Assembly: GCA_001599975.1 (NCBI GenBank)
Contig: BCIO01000006.1
Span: 677,587-741,586, forward strand
DNA length: 64,000 nucleotides
DNA from: Cystobasidiopsis lactophilus
Taxonomy: Eukaryota > Basidiomycota > Agaricostilbomycetes > Agaricostilbales > Chionosphaeraceae
Direction of reading: 5' to 3'
The stretch's first letter is position 1, and each line of letters opens with the position of its first letter. Positions 28,450 through 38,695 of this stretch are shown here, in pieces. The notes below the pieces were generated by a model, which was given only the letters and a program-made list of their open reading frames with translations, searched no databases and had not been told where the DNA came from. The translations under genes were made by a program, and so were the position numbers.

Positions 28450-30259
28450 TCAGGCCCCGAAGTCCTCCTCGTCGACCTTGAGAGGCATGGGCGAGGACGA
28501 CATCTCCATGTCCCTTCCTTCCGTCCGCCTCGATCCTCCGGCCGACGGTGGCTGCAAAAAGGGGCTTGGCATGTCTTGCTGTGGCTCGGCCCTGGCCACT
28601 GGTGGCTGCAACTTGGAAGCAGCATGAGCGAGCTCGGTCTGCCTCTGCTCCACCTCCAACTTGGCGGTTTCCTGGACCTGCTTGATCTCTTCGGGAGCCG
28701 ATTTAGGGGGAGCAGGGACGAGAGCCGGTGGCACAGCGGCTGAGGATCGCCGGCGAGACAAGGTCGGAGGAGGTGGGTTGGTGCGGCCGCCAGCCGAGGG
28801 TGCGCCGGGCGTGGTTAGGTTGGCAGTGCCGGGCGTGCGGTGATGGACGGGCGAGTAGGCAGGCGCGGTGCCGTGCGACGAGTAGGGCGTGCGCTGGGTG
28901 GGCAGAGGGGTGACGAGCTTCGAGCGGCCGCCCGGCGGTGGAGGCATAAAGTGGCTAATGACATCCGTGTCCACGAGGTCTGGCTCCAGCGGCTCGTCGA
29001 GGATGGTGAAAAGGACATCAGGTTGCGTGGAGTTGAAGTGCGAGAGAACAGTCTGTGTATTTAACCTCTTGAGCACGGTTGGCCTTTTCAAAGTCAGAGC
29101 GAGCGCCACCCACTTTTTGGTAGAGCAGCATGTACGGTGGTTTTGAGTTGATGACATCAAAGTTCATGAGCATGGCCACGCAGCCTGTGCTCTCCAGAGT
29201 TAAGGTTCGGAGATCAAATAACGGAGACGCGAGCGCACCTTCGAGGACCTCTTCGCTCTCGACCTGGAAGATGCTGAACCACTGCCAGCCCGGCGGCTTG
29301 AATTCCATCTGCACCTCTTCGAGCTCGCCTTCCTCCTCGGCCTCCATGTCCACATCCCCATCCGTGTCCACCTTGTGTGTGCCATTGGCGGCGGGAGCAG
29401 CAGGCACGGAGATCTTGTGGCGTTCGTCGCACTGCTTCTGCAAGTCGACCTGGAGCAAGTTGGCGGCCAGAGAGACGCAGGCGGCGGCGATGAGGATGGG
29501 GCAGTACATAAGGTGGACAGGTGTGCAGAACGAGTGCATGTAGATCAAGGCCGCCTTTCCGAAGAGCGCCGTATAAAGGGATACGCGCTGCGGGAACGGC
29601 GGGGCCGGCGGTTGCTGCTCAGGAGGCGGTTGAGGCAAGGCGGTGTCGTGCTCGGGCAGGAGCAAGGCCAGGCCAGCCTTGATGTGAGCGATGGGCGGGT
29701 CCAGCACAAAGTCGTAGCCCAAAGCCCGACACACCAGGTCCTCGAGGAGCAAGACCCGCTTCTTCATCTCTGACCTCTCCTGTGTCTCAAATGAACCTGG
29801 GCTCTACATGGCTGTCGTAAAGGGAGGAAGACGCACCTGCTCAGCTCGAAGCATGGCCTGCTCAGTGCCCTCCATGGCCGCCTCCCGCTCCAAGCACAGC
29901 TTGACGATGTCGGCCACTGCGAACGGCCTATCACACACCTTGCAGGCCAAGAAGATGGTGGTCGGGATCAAGTCGCGGGGCGAGTGCTCCAGCATCGACT
30001 CGCGCATGTAAAACCGGTTGAGCAGGACCGAGGCGTAGTAGGCCACCGAGCTCTGCGCATTCAAGCACTCGGTCACATTGAGGATCGCAGAGGCGGCGTA
30101 CGCCCGGCAGTACAGCTCCGCCCGCCTGGAGAAGCCGGCTTGGACGGAGGGCGAAGTGGCCAGCTCCCATGGCGCAAAGATCCATTGCACCTCTGGCTCC
30201 AGGCAGGGCACTACTGGGATGGTCTGCTTCTGCTGCTTGAGCTGTTCTCCTCCGGCCAT
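28450..30259 (-). CDS. Transcription-type cyclin, cyclin H-like
   Basis: Four exons (29837-30259, 29239-29767, 29114-29184, 28450-29052) give 541 residues. The first cyclin fold has WIFAPWELATSPS, LLNRFYMRESMLEHSPRDL and IFLACKVCD; the second begins at RVLLLEDLVCRALGYDF. The RFY...S.xE..PR...FLACK pattern is closest to cyclin H (Ccl1/Mcs2), partner of the TFIIH-associated CDK that phosphorylates RNA polymerase II and cell-cycle CDKs. A Ctk2/Pch1-type cyclin is the main alternative. An acidic insert (DVDMEAEEEGELEE) interrupts the second fold, and a long Pro/Thr/Ser tail with many TP sites follows. An in-frame ATG at 30298 could be the start. The 54-base intron at 29185-29238 lacks a stop. Confidence 0.78.
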
Positions 30260-31005
30260 GGAGGCTGCGTCTTGGCTGGACGGGCGAGGGGGCAACATGG
30301 GCAGGCGGCTTGCCAATTCACATGCGCAAGGTTTCAAACTTTTGGGTCGTCGTCAAGACATCCCTAACTCTTCCCTCACACTCGAGATGCTTGTTCTATT
30401 GATGATATCATTTCACGGAAAGCAATGGAGGCAAGTCATCCCCTGCCGCTCGTCCGCTTTCCAATTGCCACCATTTTCTTGGGCAGCCGGTTTGCTCGGG
30501 GCAATAGGCAGAGAAGGGAAAACAGGTAAGGTAGTCACTCGGAGGATTGATACCAGTGAGCGGTCGAATCAAACGGCAGGGCGAAGCGCATCCGCAGCCT
30601 GTCGGCAAGCGCCACACACAACCTTTCTGTCTTGCACATCTGGCTGTGGGCCTCTGCACCAGTCTGGTTAGACGCTCTTGAGCGTCTGAAGTTGCAAAAG
30701 TCAGCCAATAGCAGCTCACCGTAGTTGCATTGTTTTTGGGCGCGTGTTGGATTGTTAAGCTGGCACGGTCGACAGACGAATCTGATGTCGTGGAAGTCGG
30801 GACCTCGACACCAATCTGTTGCATCACATATAAGCGAGCTTACCAAGAACGGCTTCCTCCATAGCAAAGGACGACTTGCCTGCTTCGCAGGGCTCTGCCC
30901 CAGCAGGGCGCACGGGTGGCGTTTGCATCGGCTCCTCCTTGACCTGCCCCGATTTGCGGAGTCTGATCCGTCTGCCAGACGGAGGGAGTTCCTCTACACC
31001 GCTCT
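30260..31005. other. Intergenic, no gene seen
   Basis: Lies upstream of the cyclin gene (-) and downstream of the unknown gene at 31006 (-). Frames on both strands are short and without support. It should include the cyclin promoter near 30260-30500. Confidence 0.3.
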
Positions 31006-31710
31006 TTAAACCTGATCAACGGCATGAATTTCGTACAAGAGGAGCGTACTGTCTTTGAGACGACTCCCGAGCCAATCTTTGAGAGCATTGATCCAATTAT
31101 CGCATTGTTGGGTCGGTTTAGGCGGTTCGTCGGGCACATCGAAGTACCGCTGAGGCTCTTTAGCTGCGGGTGGTCGAAATCGGTGCACGAAGCTTACATC
31201 CTTTGTGGAGCCAGACCCAAACAATTCGACCCTCCATTTGTTATCGCAGCAATGCAAGTAAACAGAGTTGTACTGGTGAAGCTTTGGGTCACCTGAAACC
31301 CAGCGAGCCAATCCGCATAGAAGACGAGCTCCTCGGCGGCCGGCCACCGGCTGGTTCATCGCCAATGTAGCTAGCACCTCGTGAGCCTCATCCCCCTTAC
31401 CGGCCGCCAGGACCATAAATTGTACCATCGGCTGGTCCTCCTGAATCCGAAAGCGCATCGGGATGATGGTGTGATCGCCCAGAGTATGAGAGCAGCTTTT
31501 AGGTTTGGTCCAAGGGACCAAGTTTGCGCGGAACGAGGGGATGTTGAGAAAGGCGCTCGAAATGGGCTCAATGTAAGACCGCAGGTTGTCTTTGTCGCGA
31601 GAAACCTTGGTCCAGGTAGCAGAGTCGAACAGGACGCGGCGCCATTCGGGTGTCCCATTTGGGGCCAAACCGTCCCGTACTCCAAGCAGGTAGTAGCGCT
31701 CAGAAGACAT
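31006..31710 (-). CDS. Unknown family protein, copy A
   Basis: Single-exon gene of 234 residues starting at ATG 31710. I recognise no known domain. It is clearly related along its length to the minus-strand gene at 33084-33851: MSSERYYL/MASERDFL, LFDSATWTKVSRDKDNLR/LFDLATWEFFNRNKDTLR, TIIPMRFRI/TIPMSFRV, ARLLCGLARWVS/ARIVVVLACWLS and NSVYLH/EGIYLH. It is a soluble, mixed alpha/beta-looking protein with no signal peptide or membrane segment. The shared pattern suggests a folded domain of about 230 residues, seen here twice within 3 kb. It looks like a lineage-specific gene family. Confidence 0.62.
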   Translation of the reverse strand: MSSERYYLLGVRDGLAPNGTPEWRRVLFDSATWTKVSRDKDNLRSYIEPISSAFLNIPSFRANLVPWTKPKSCSHTLGDHTIIPMRFRIQEDQPMVQFMVLAAGKGDEAHEVLATLAMNQPVAGRRGARLLCGLARWVSGDPKLHQYNSVYLHCCDNKWRVELFGSGSTKDVSFVHRFRPPAAKEPQRYFDVPDEPPKPTQQCDNWINALKDWLGSRLKDSTLLLYEIHAVDQV

Positions 31711-32565
31711 TTTGGCTGATTGAGGGATATGACGATGAGCTGGAACGGGTTGGCAGCGTGACCGTGCCGACCTGCCAGAGCTGGCGTTCTTCCTCTGATC
31801 TGATACGACTTGTAGGTCGCTCCTGCCGTGGGTCAGGTCCAAAACATGCCAAGCGTTGGCTGGTTCAGAAGAAGCCACTGTCTGCACTCGAAGAAAACAG
31901 AAGAGCGCCAGAACTGCCACGAACAAAGGGCAACAACGCAGTTCGACAAGTGGTCCTTTAGGCTTGCGAAGACACCAAGGACGGACACGCGATTGACACC
32001 GAGAAGGCCGAAAGAAGCAGGCGCTGGAGTTTGCTTGGCCAGGTCAAGAAAATGCTGCCAACTGAGAGGACCAGAGAGCCATTTGGTTGAGCCTGAAGCC
32101 CCTTGCGCTGGTGCTGCAGGGCGCACTCGAAACATGTCACCAAGAACGCTTGTTGAGTTCCGCAATGTGTCACGAAAAAGGTACAAAGTCGGTGCCATCG
32201 CTTTCCGAGAACAACAAAATCGCCACCTTGTTGGGGAGTGTCGCGAACGCCCTTGCCGCAAGCGGTTTGACAGGCATTGGTGTAAGGAGTCGAGTCGGTC
32301 CTGGGATGCTATTGCTTTAAAGGAGAAGCGCAGTATCACGGACCAGATGGGCCAAGCTATGGTGCACTCTGCGGCAGTGCCCCAGGAAACTCCGCCGAAT
32401 GGGCCGGTCATGCTCAGATGCATGGAACTTTTGGGTAGCTCTAGGGCTTCCTCGTCTTAAACACAGAGCTAAGAAGGTTGGTAAATGAATCCGATTACAA
32501 GGAATATGGAAGAGGCCAAAGAAGCTACAACGAAGAGCCGCCTTCGACGCCACCGAATGCTGCAT

Positions 32566-33040
32566 TCACAACTCGTCAGAAGGGATGCTGAGGGTGCTTA
32601 GGATAGAACGGAGGTTGCGGAGGAAAGAATGCTGGTCCTCCTTGCTGGGGAAAGTGCTGCCAGTGCGGCGGGTACGGAAAACCCTGCGCTGGGGCGGGAA
32701 GGAAACCCGGAGTTTGGGGCCTGCGACGAAATCGGCGCCCTGTTCGGCACACAAGGCATTGGCAATGATCGGCTATACGCCATTTTGAGAAGATTAGCCA
32801 CAATCAGATTCTGGCGCTTGGACAAGCACTACATACGGTGAGCACTTTGCACATGTCCAGCATCCAGCTGCACATATACTCCACCGCTGTGATTAACATG
32901 CAAGGGAGCCGAAGGAGGGACTCTCGTGTCACGGCCACGGAGGGGTTCCTCCTCTGGCCTGCCCTTCAGCAAAGATTTCTGGATTGTCGGAAAGACATAC
33001 CTTCGTCAGGAGGATCGCCCTCTTCGAGGATTACAGACAT
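32566..33040 (-). CDS. Putative small three-exon gene
   Basis: Exons 33001-33040, 32837-32958 and 32566-32739 join in frame to 111 residues (MSVILEEGDPPDE at the start). Both introns begin with the strong donor GTATGT. The middle exon encodes a partly hydrophobic segment (LPCMLITAVEYMCSWML). All three frames are open across the last exon, so the true frame there is unsure; one alternative is strikingly Pro- and aromatic-rich (FPYPPHWQHFPQQGG). It lies between the two related copies of the unknown family. No family recognised. Confidence 0.28.
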
Positions 33041-33083
33041 GACATCGAGGGCTTTCCCCGACCTTTTCTTTCTGCGACTTGGT

Positions 33084-33851
33084 CTAATTCTCTGGTCTGA
33101 CGTTGGATTTGGTGCTGGAGGCGCGTGCTTCAGTTTCGACAACGTGCAAGACGTAATGGAAGAAAGCGCGTACTGGGCTTGAGAGCTCCTTTGATGTTAG
33201 ACTTGAGTTCGGTGATCCACTGCCTGAAGTCGTTCGTATTTTGAGGAATGTTCGCCAAGTAGAAATGACGCTGCTCAGGTCGTGTGAGCTTAACACGAAT
33301 GAAGAACGCAAAGCTCCCACATCTCCTGCAGGTTGTTCTGCGTGCAAGTCCACCCTCCAATTCGATGAGCCGTTTTGATTTGCTGGTTTGTGCAGGTAAA
33401 TGCCCTCGAAGGTGCGTAGCGATTGGTCAGTTTGTCGGGAGAGCCAACAGGCCAACACAACGACAATCCTTGCTCCGCTTTTGCAGCCCACTTCCTGCTC
33501 TTTCCCCAAGGCCAGAGAGGCTGAAATTAGCCGCGGCTGTGGGTTGGCCGCTGGCGTCACTTCTTGGACAAGGAATTGGACAAAGCGGTGACCTTTTGAG
33601 ACCCTGAAGCTCATCGGTATGGTGCTACCCTTGGGTAGACGGTGCACGCAAGTCTCTGGCATATCCAACGCCACCCACTTGCTTCGAAACTCTGTTAGAC
33701 CAAAGAGGATCTTAACAATGTTTCGAATACCGGGGCGCAATGTGTCTTTGTTTCTGTTGAAGAACTCCCAAGTCGCCAAATCAAACAAGTATCTTGCGTC
33801 TTTGGGACCGTCGTCTGGAAGGCTTATTAAGAAGTCCCGCTCGGAAGCCAT
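33084..33851 (-). CDS. Unknown family protein, copy B, probable frameshift
   Basis: Relative of the gene at 31006-31710, starting at ATG 33851 and open for 255 codons. Homology to copy A runs in this frame to about NWRVDLHAEQ (near 33330). From there the matching C-terminus (SFAFFIRV, then QRHFYLANIP and FRQWITELKSNI, against QRYFDVP and DNWINALKDWL in copy A) continues in another frame ending near 33130. No intron of normal size explains the switch. Copy B therefore looks like either a frameshifted gene with a replaced tail or a pseudogene in an early stage; an assembly error is also possible. Confidence 0.5.
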   Translation of the reverse strand: MASERDFLISLPDDGPKDARYLFDLATWEFFNRNKDTLRPGIRNIVKILFGLTEFRSKWVALDMPETCVHRLPKGSTIPMSFRVSKGHRFVQFLVQEVTPAANPQPRLISASLALGKEQEVGCKSGARIVVVLACWLSRQTDQSLRTFEGIYLHKPANQNGSSNWRVDLHAEQPAGDVGALRSSFVLSSHDLSSVISTWRTFLKIRTTSGSGSPNSSLTSKELSSPVRAFFHYVLHVVETEARASSTKSNVRPEN

Positions 33852-34317
33852 CTGGGCGCAGCAGAAGCAAACGGGGCACGATCAGGACTTAAGGACTGAT
33901 GAGAGAGAATGAGAAGTGCTGGCGCTCGCAAGAGGTCAAGGTCGACGGCGGAAGAGAGGAGGTACGAGAAGAGGTTCACGATCCGGAACAAATCAGACAA
34001 AGGGAAGCCGAAGGGGCTATGGCACAAGTGGTACTAGGCGTCCAGACAGACCAAGGACCGCTGAAATAGCATGGCATGGGCACTTGAGCATTCTGGCGGA
34101 GGTTGGCGGGCCGCAGCATTCGCTGACCACCCTAAACAACGCCACCTCAATAACACGGCCGGATCGGCAAGTAGCTCGGAGAGAGGGCCATGATATGCAG
34201 AAAGGATGCCAGCTGACCCAGTGGCAACAGCACATCGACGTCCGAAAGCAACCCTCCTCGAACGCAACCTGGAGAGCGCCCGCCAACCCTTGCCACCACG
34301 AGTGGTTCCAAACGCCC
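33852..34317. other. Divergent intergenic region
   Basis: Lies between unknown-family copy B (-) and the dioxygenase gene (+). The plus frame is open upstream of 34318 back to about 33916, so a longer N-terminus with ATG 34195 is possible for the dioxygenase. Otherwise it should hold both promoters. Confidence 0.3.
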
Positions 34318-35720
34318 ATGCAGAGGCTCAAGACGCCACTAAAAGTGCTACAGAATGCAGCGCCGGCGTTCAAACCGCAGCTGGAGATCTGCCACTCCTC
34401 TCGCTCCTTAAAAGTGCAGCTGGACGATGCGGCGCCGCCAGCTGTCTTCCCCTTTGTTTGGCTCCGAGATGCCTGCCAAGCGCCTCATTCTGTTCACCCT
34501 GGCACCCGCCAAAAGCTGTTCCGGACATCGCAAATCCCCAAAGACATTGCCCCTTCCTCAGCGGAGATCAAAGGCGACTCGGTCCTCGTCCGATGGAATA
34601 AGACGCTCTCACCCTCCGAAGACCCTAGTGTCTATAGCTTGGACTTTCTACTGCGGCATGCGTCAAAGGAGGCGCTGGATAGCTACCTGTGCTTGAACGA
34701 GAAGCCGGAGCCGTGGCAGCGCTCTCAGTTCTTGAAGTCGACGGTGTCCTTTCCGTTTGAAGCCATCAAGACGGAGGTGGAAGTGCAGCGGGCCATGCTA
34801 AGGCAGCTGATTCGCTTTGGTTTGGTGTTTGTGAGCGGCGTGCCGACGGACGACAAATCAGACGAAAAGTGCGGGCTGGTCGAGTTAGGGAAGTGGCTGG
34901 GAGAGATCAGGCGGACGTGGTACGGTGAGAAGACGTGGGACGTGAAGAGCGTGAAAGAGGCCAAGAACATTGCGTACACGAATCTGGATCTAGGCAAGCG
35001 CTATTTCGTTCGCTCAAACTGGCAGGCTACTAAAGAAGCTGAAATGGGTCCGCAGGATTACACATGGACCTGGTGCACTTTGAAGACCCGCCGCGCTACC
35101 AGGCTTTACACTTTGTCCACCGAGCGCCTTCGCTGAAAGGCGGGCTTAACTACTTTGTCGATTCGTACGACGCCGCGGCCTCGCTCTCGCCGGCGCATTT
35201 TTACACCCTAGCAAAGAAGAATGTGGCGTTCGAGTACCACAATGGGGGGCATTTCCGGTACTTTGCCCGGCCTACGCTAGAGCTGGGTGATGGCCACCTA
35301 TCGGCTGTCAACTATTCGCCACCTTTCCAGGCGCCTCTCCCACTGTATGCTAATGCAGAGCTGGAAGAGCTGACGGATGCGCTCAGAGCTTTCGAAGGAG
35401 CGTTGGCGGAAGAGCCGCGGAAGGTGGAGGTCGACCTGGAAGTGGGCACGGCGGCCGTGTTTGACAACCGGCGGGTGCTGCATGCTCGGACCGCGTTTGA
35501 ATGGGATCAGGAAGAAGATGAAGTGGGACGAGTGAGTGGTGCCTTTCGTCCAGAGCTTGCCCATTGATGTTGATCGTGCGTGCGTTCGAGAACAGTGGCT
35601 GAAAGGTGTGCTCATTAAGCTCTATTGGCTTCTTCCATTGTGATCTAACGCTCTTGTCTGGCAGGGTGTTATATTGAAGGCGACAGCGTGCTGGACACAT
35701 ACAGAAGCACTCGGAAGTAG
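34318..35720 (+). CDS. Fe(II)/2-oxoglutarate dioxygenase, trimethyllysine or gamma-butyrobetaine type
   Basis: Carnitine-pathway family enzyme that hydroxylates trimethyllysine or gamma-butyrobetaine using Fe(II), 2-oxoglutarate and O2. Exons 34318-34993, 35056-35531, 35596-35605 and 35665-35720 give 405 residues. The N-terminal DUF971-like domain has VFPFVWLRDACQ. The catalytic domain has LVFVSGVPTDD, NIAYTNLDLGLHMDLVHFED with the iron-binding HxD near residues 228-230, and the distal His in DNRRVLHARTAF near 367. The C-terminus reads GRWLKGCYIEGD, where the family has G-Y-x-x-D. The first intron begins with GCAAGC (GC-AG type), and exon 3 is only 10 bases. Sequence alone does not decide the substrate. 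Confidence 0.87.
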
Positions 35721-36039
35721 CGCCACCCGCAGACAAGGTTTAGTGCGGCCTGCTTTCATCTGTGTTTCACGCACAGCGCTCCTCTTATTTATGAGTGCAT
35801 GAGGGGTAGCTTGCTTGTAGAAGCATTGTTGTTATCGCTGAACGCCCTATTGCCTTGGGCACACCACAAGCCGGCAAAACCGCATTAGCAGGTGTGGCGC
35901 CACGAGGAGGGGGTCGACGCCGTCCGGCCAAGCCAGTCAACAAGCCTGTGTGCTCGAGTGTGTGCCGTGTGAATCCGTCGAGGTCGAAGCGAGCAAGCGA
36001 GAAGCAGCCCAGACCCACCAAGGCCAGCCGCAGGACAGG

Positions 36040-36834
36040 ATGGGCTCTCCTTATGGGGCTCCCTCGAATGGCCGATCCCTCGAGGACGCCATTGCATTCT
36101 CAGCAAACAACTACTACGCCGGCCTCTCCCCGCCTGGCTCGGCTGGCTCCAACACGATGCCAGAGCCCATGGCGGCGCCCTCGGGCAGCGCGGGCGGCAA
36201 GGCTCAAGGCGGCGCCTCCGACTTTGTGAAAAAGCTTTACAAGTCAGTAGTTTGCCCGCCCGGCCTCGCAGCAGAGTAAGGGCTGAATGCGCCGCGCAGG
36301 ATGTTGCAAGACCACTCACACGAGAACGTCGTGTCCTGGGGCGCTAAAGGCGACACATTTGTGGTCAAGGTGCGACCCGCCCGCTTCCCTTCCTCGCGCC
36401 TCGTCTGTGGCCGCAGGCTCATGCGTGCCGGGCTGGCGAGCAGGACATGAACGAGTTCACCAAGTCGATCTTGCCCAAGCACTTCAAGCACTCCAACTTT
36501 GCCTCGTTCGTCCGCCAGCTCAACAAGTACGACTTCCACAAGGTCAAGAACCCAGAGTCGTCGGAAACGGGCGTGTATGGCGATCATGTGCGTTCTGAAG
36601 GCTGCTTTGCTGTGAGACTAGAAGCGCAGAGGCTCAAGTCGCCCATTGAACAGACGTGGGAGTTTCGGCATCCAAATTTCAAGTCCGATATGGCAGAGTC
36701 GCTCGAGTTCATCAAGGTGCGTGGTCCTCTGCCGCATATCTCGTTGAGACTGTCAACCTGAGCGGAGTTGCTGGGATGTCACAGAGGAAGGGGCCGGCGC
36801 CGAGAAAGGTCTCGTCAAAGGCCAACATTTCCGC

Positions 36835-36867
<33 letters not shown>

Positions 36868-38474
36868 GCAGCAGCAAGACGTTCATTACGGCCAGGTACC
36901 CAACAACATGGATCACTTGCAGCACCAGATGGACGTCTTCGCTCAAGACCAGCACAACCTCAACGCTCACGTCAACAACCTAACCCGCGACTATGCGACC
37001 ATGTACCAAGAAGTCTCCTACCTCCGCCGCATCAACCAGAACCAGTCGCACATCATCCAGTGTCTTATCCAGTACAGCTTGAGCGCCGAGAAGAAGAGCA
37101 ACGGCGTGCCGGAAGCCGACACCAGCTTTGTGCCCTCGCCCGAGGTGCAGCGGATGATGTCCGCCTTCAACGAGATTGCGCGCATGACGCCCTCCGAGCC
37201 TTCTCCGGACAGCTCGGCCTACCCGCGGCCGTCTTTCGTGTCCGCCAGGCTGCTCCCCGGCGGCCGCCAGTTCGTTGCGCCGCCTCCACCAGAGCCGCAC
37301 CACTCGGGCCGCCAAGACTCACACTCGCCACGCAACCCCGAGTCTGAGTCGCCCGGCTCCTCCGTGCTCAGGTCCGCCTACGACTCGTCCTCCATGCCGC
37401 CCGACTACCCGCCGGTGTCCGGGCCGTCGCTGTCCTCGTACAGCATCGCGCCGCCTCACCCCGCCCCCGATCTGTCTTCCAAGCTCCCCCAGCACCCGCC
37501 CAACCCCTCTGGCTCTGCCAACCAGTTTGAGATCCCCACTATTCACGCGCCCCCGTCCCTTCAGCAACCCTCTACCGCGTCCTCGTCCAAGTCGTCCACC
37601 CCGGGCTCGCGCGCCAAGGCGCCCGCGTGGTCCATCCGACCCAAGGTGCTGCTGGTGGAGGATGATGTGGTGTGTCGCAAGCTGTCAAGCAAGTTCTTGG
37701 AGGTGTTTGGGTGCGAGATTGATGTCGCCGAGGACGGCGTGTCGGCGGTCAGCAAGATGAACTCGCAGAAATACGACCTCGTCTTTATGGTGCGTTCCCT
37801 CCCACTTTCCTTACTGTATTTGGCCTTTTGGACTCACCCGAACCTTTGCAGGACATCATGATGCCGCATCTCGATGGTCTGTTTTCTCGCTGCTGAAAAG
37901 GCCTTGTTGCGGCCGCTGAACTTCGTGTTACGTATCATCAGGTGTCTCAGCCACCAGTCTTATTCGCCAGTTCGACCCCATGACGCCCATCATCTCCATG
38001 ACCAGCAACTCGAATCCGAACGAGATCCTCACCTACTTTGCCCACGGCATGAACGACATCCTCCCCAAGCCGTTCACCAAGGAGGGTCTGTTGGAGATGC
38101 TCGAGGTGCGTTCATCCCTTTGGCAAGGGTGAAGACAAAACTCATATGTGGTCCACGGCGCACAGAAACATTTGCTGCACCTCAAGCAAATGCAACAGCT
38201 GACCGAGATCCCAAGGGCGCTCGGCATCCCCGACGACGCCATCCAGAATGCCATCATCAACACCTTCAACGACCCGACGGACAATCCGTTCGCCGACTTG
38301 CTCGCAGACATTGGCGTTTCGGACCAGTCCTACGTGTCCACGTTGGCTTCGTTGGTCAATGGCGGTGGAGACCTCACTCCTGGCAGGCAGCTGGCTGGCC
38401 ACAAGCGGGAGCTCGACCCCTCAGCCCAGTTCCACGACGATCCCAACAAGCGGCGCCTCTTGTCCGTCAACTAG
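36040..38474 (+). CDS. SKN7: Skn7 transcription factor/response regulator
   Basis: Nuclear HSF-type transcription factor with a two-component receiver, used in oxidative, osmotic and cell-wall stress. Eight exons (36040-36242, 36300-36369, 36444-36587, 36654-36716, 36785-37789, 37852-37876, 37942-38105, 38166-38474) give 660 residues. The HSF DNA-binding domain covers about 60-170 ([44 protein letters not shown]). A 14-Gln tract and a coiled coil follow. The receiver at about 446-575 has LLVEDD, phospho-acceptor Asp in DIMMPHLDG (about 496), a TSNS segment and the Lys in ILPKPF. A Pro/Ser-rich linker separates the two. Exon 6 (25 bases) carries the phospho-acceptor Asp. Phosphorelay from a Sln1-Ypd1 type pathway is inferred. 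Confidence 0.95.
36836..36877 (+). repeat. CAG/CAA repeat coding 14 Gln
   Basis: In-frame run of fourteen Gln codons (CAG with interspersed CAA) in SKN7, just after the DNA-binding domain and before the coiled coil. The CAA interruptions should make it fairly stable. Confidence 0.95.
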
Positions 38475-38695
38475 AGTCGCGAGGAGGCCGCCTTCTGTCT
38501 AACTGTTATAACAATTCTCTTTTGTCCCTTCCGTCTCTTTCCTCTTCTCTCTGTGTGTGGGATTTCGGTACAAGGAATCTGTTATCCTTGCTTGTCCTCG
38601 AGGGGCCCTCTCGGTCGCATGCCTTCCATTTGTACATCCTTCGACAGATAGCCAAGACCTCAAAATGACAAAAGCCACGGGCTTGTAAAAACACA

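Noticed and set aside
31828-32460. 210-codon plus-strand frame between the two unknown-family copies
   Set aside because: No start context, family signal or splice pattern. The opposite strand is equally open. It might hide a decayed third copy, but I could not align it with copies A or B.
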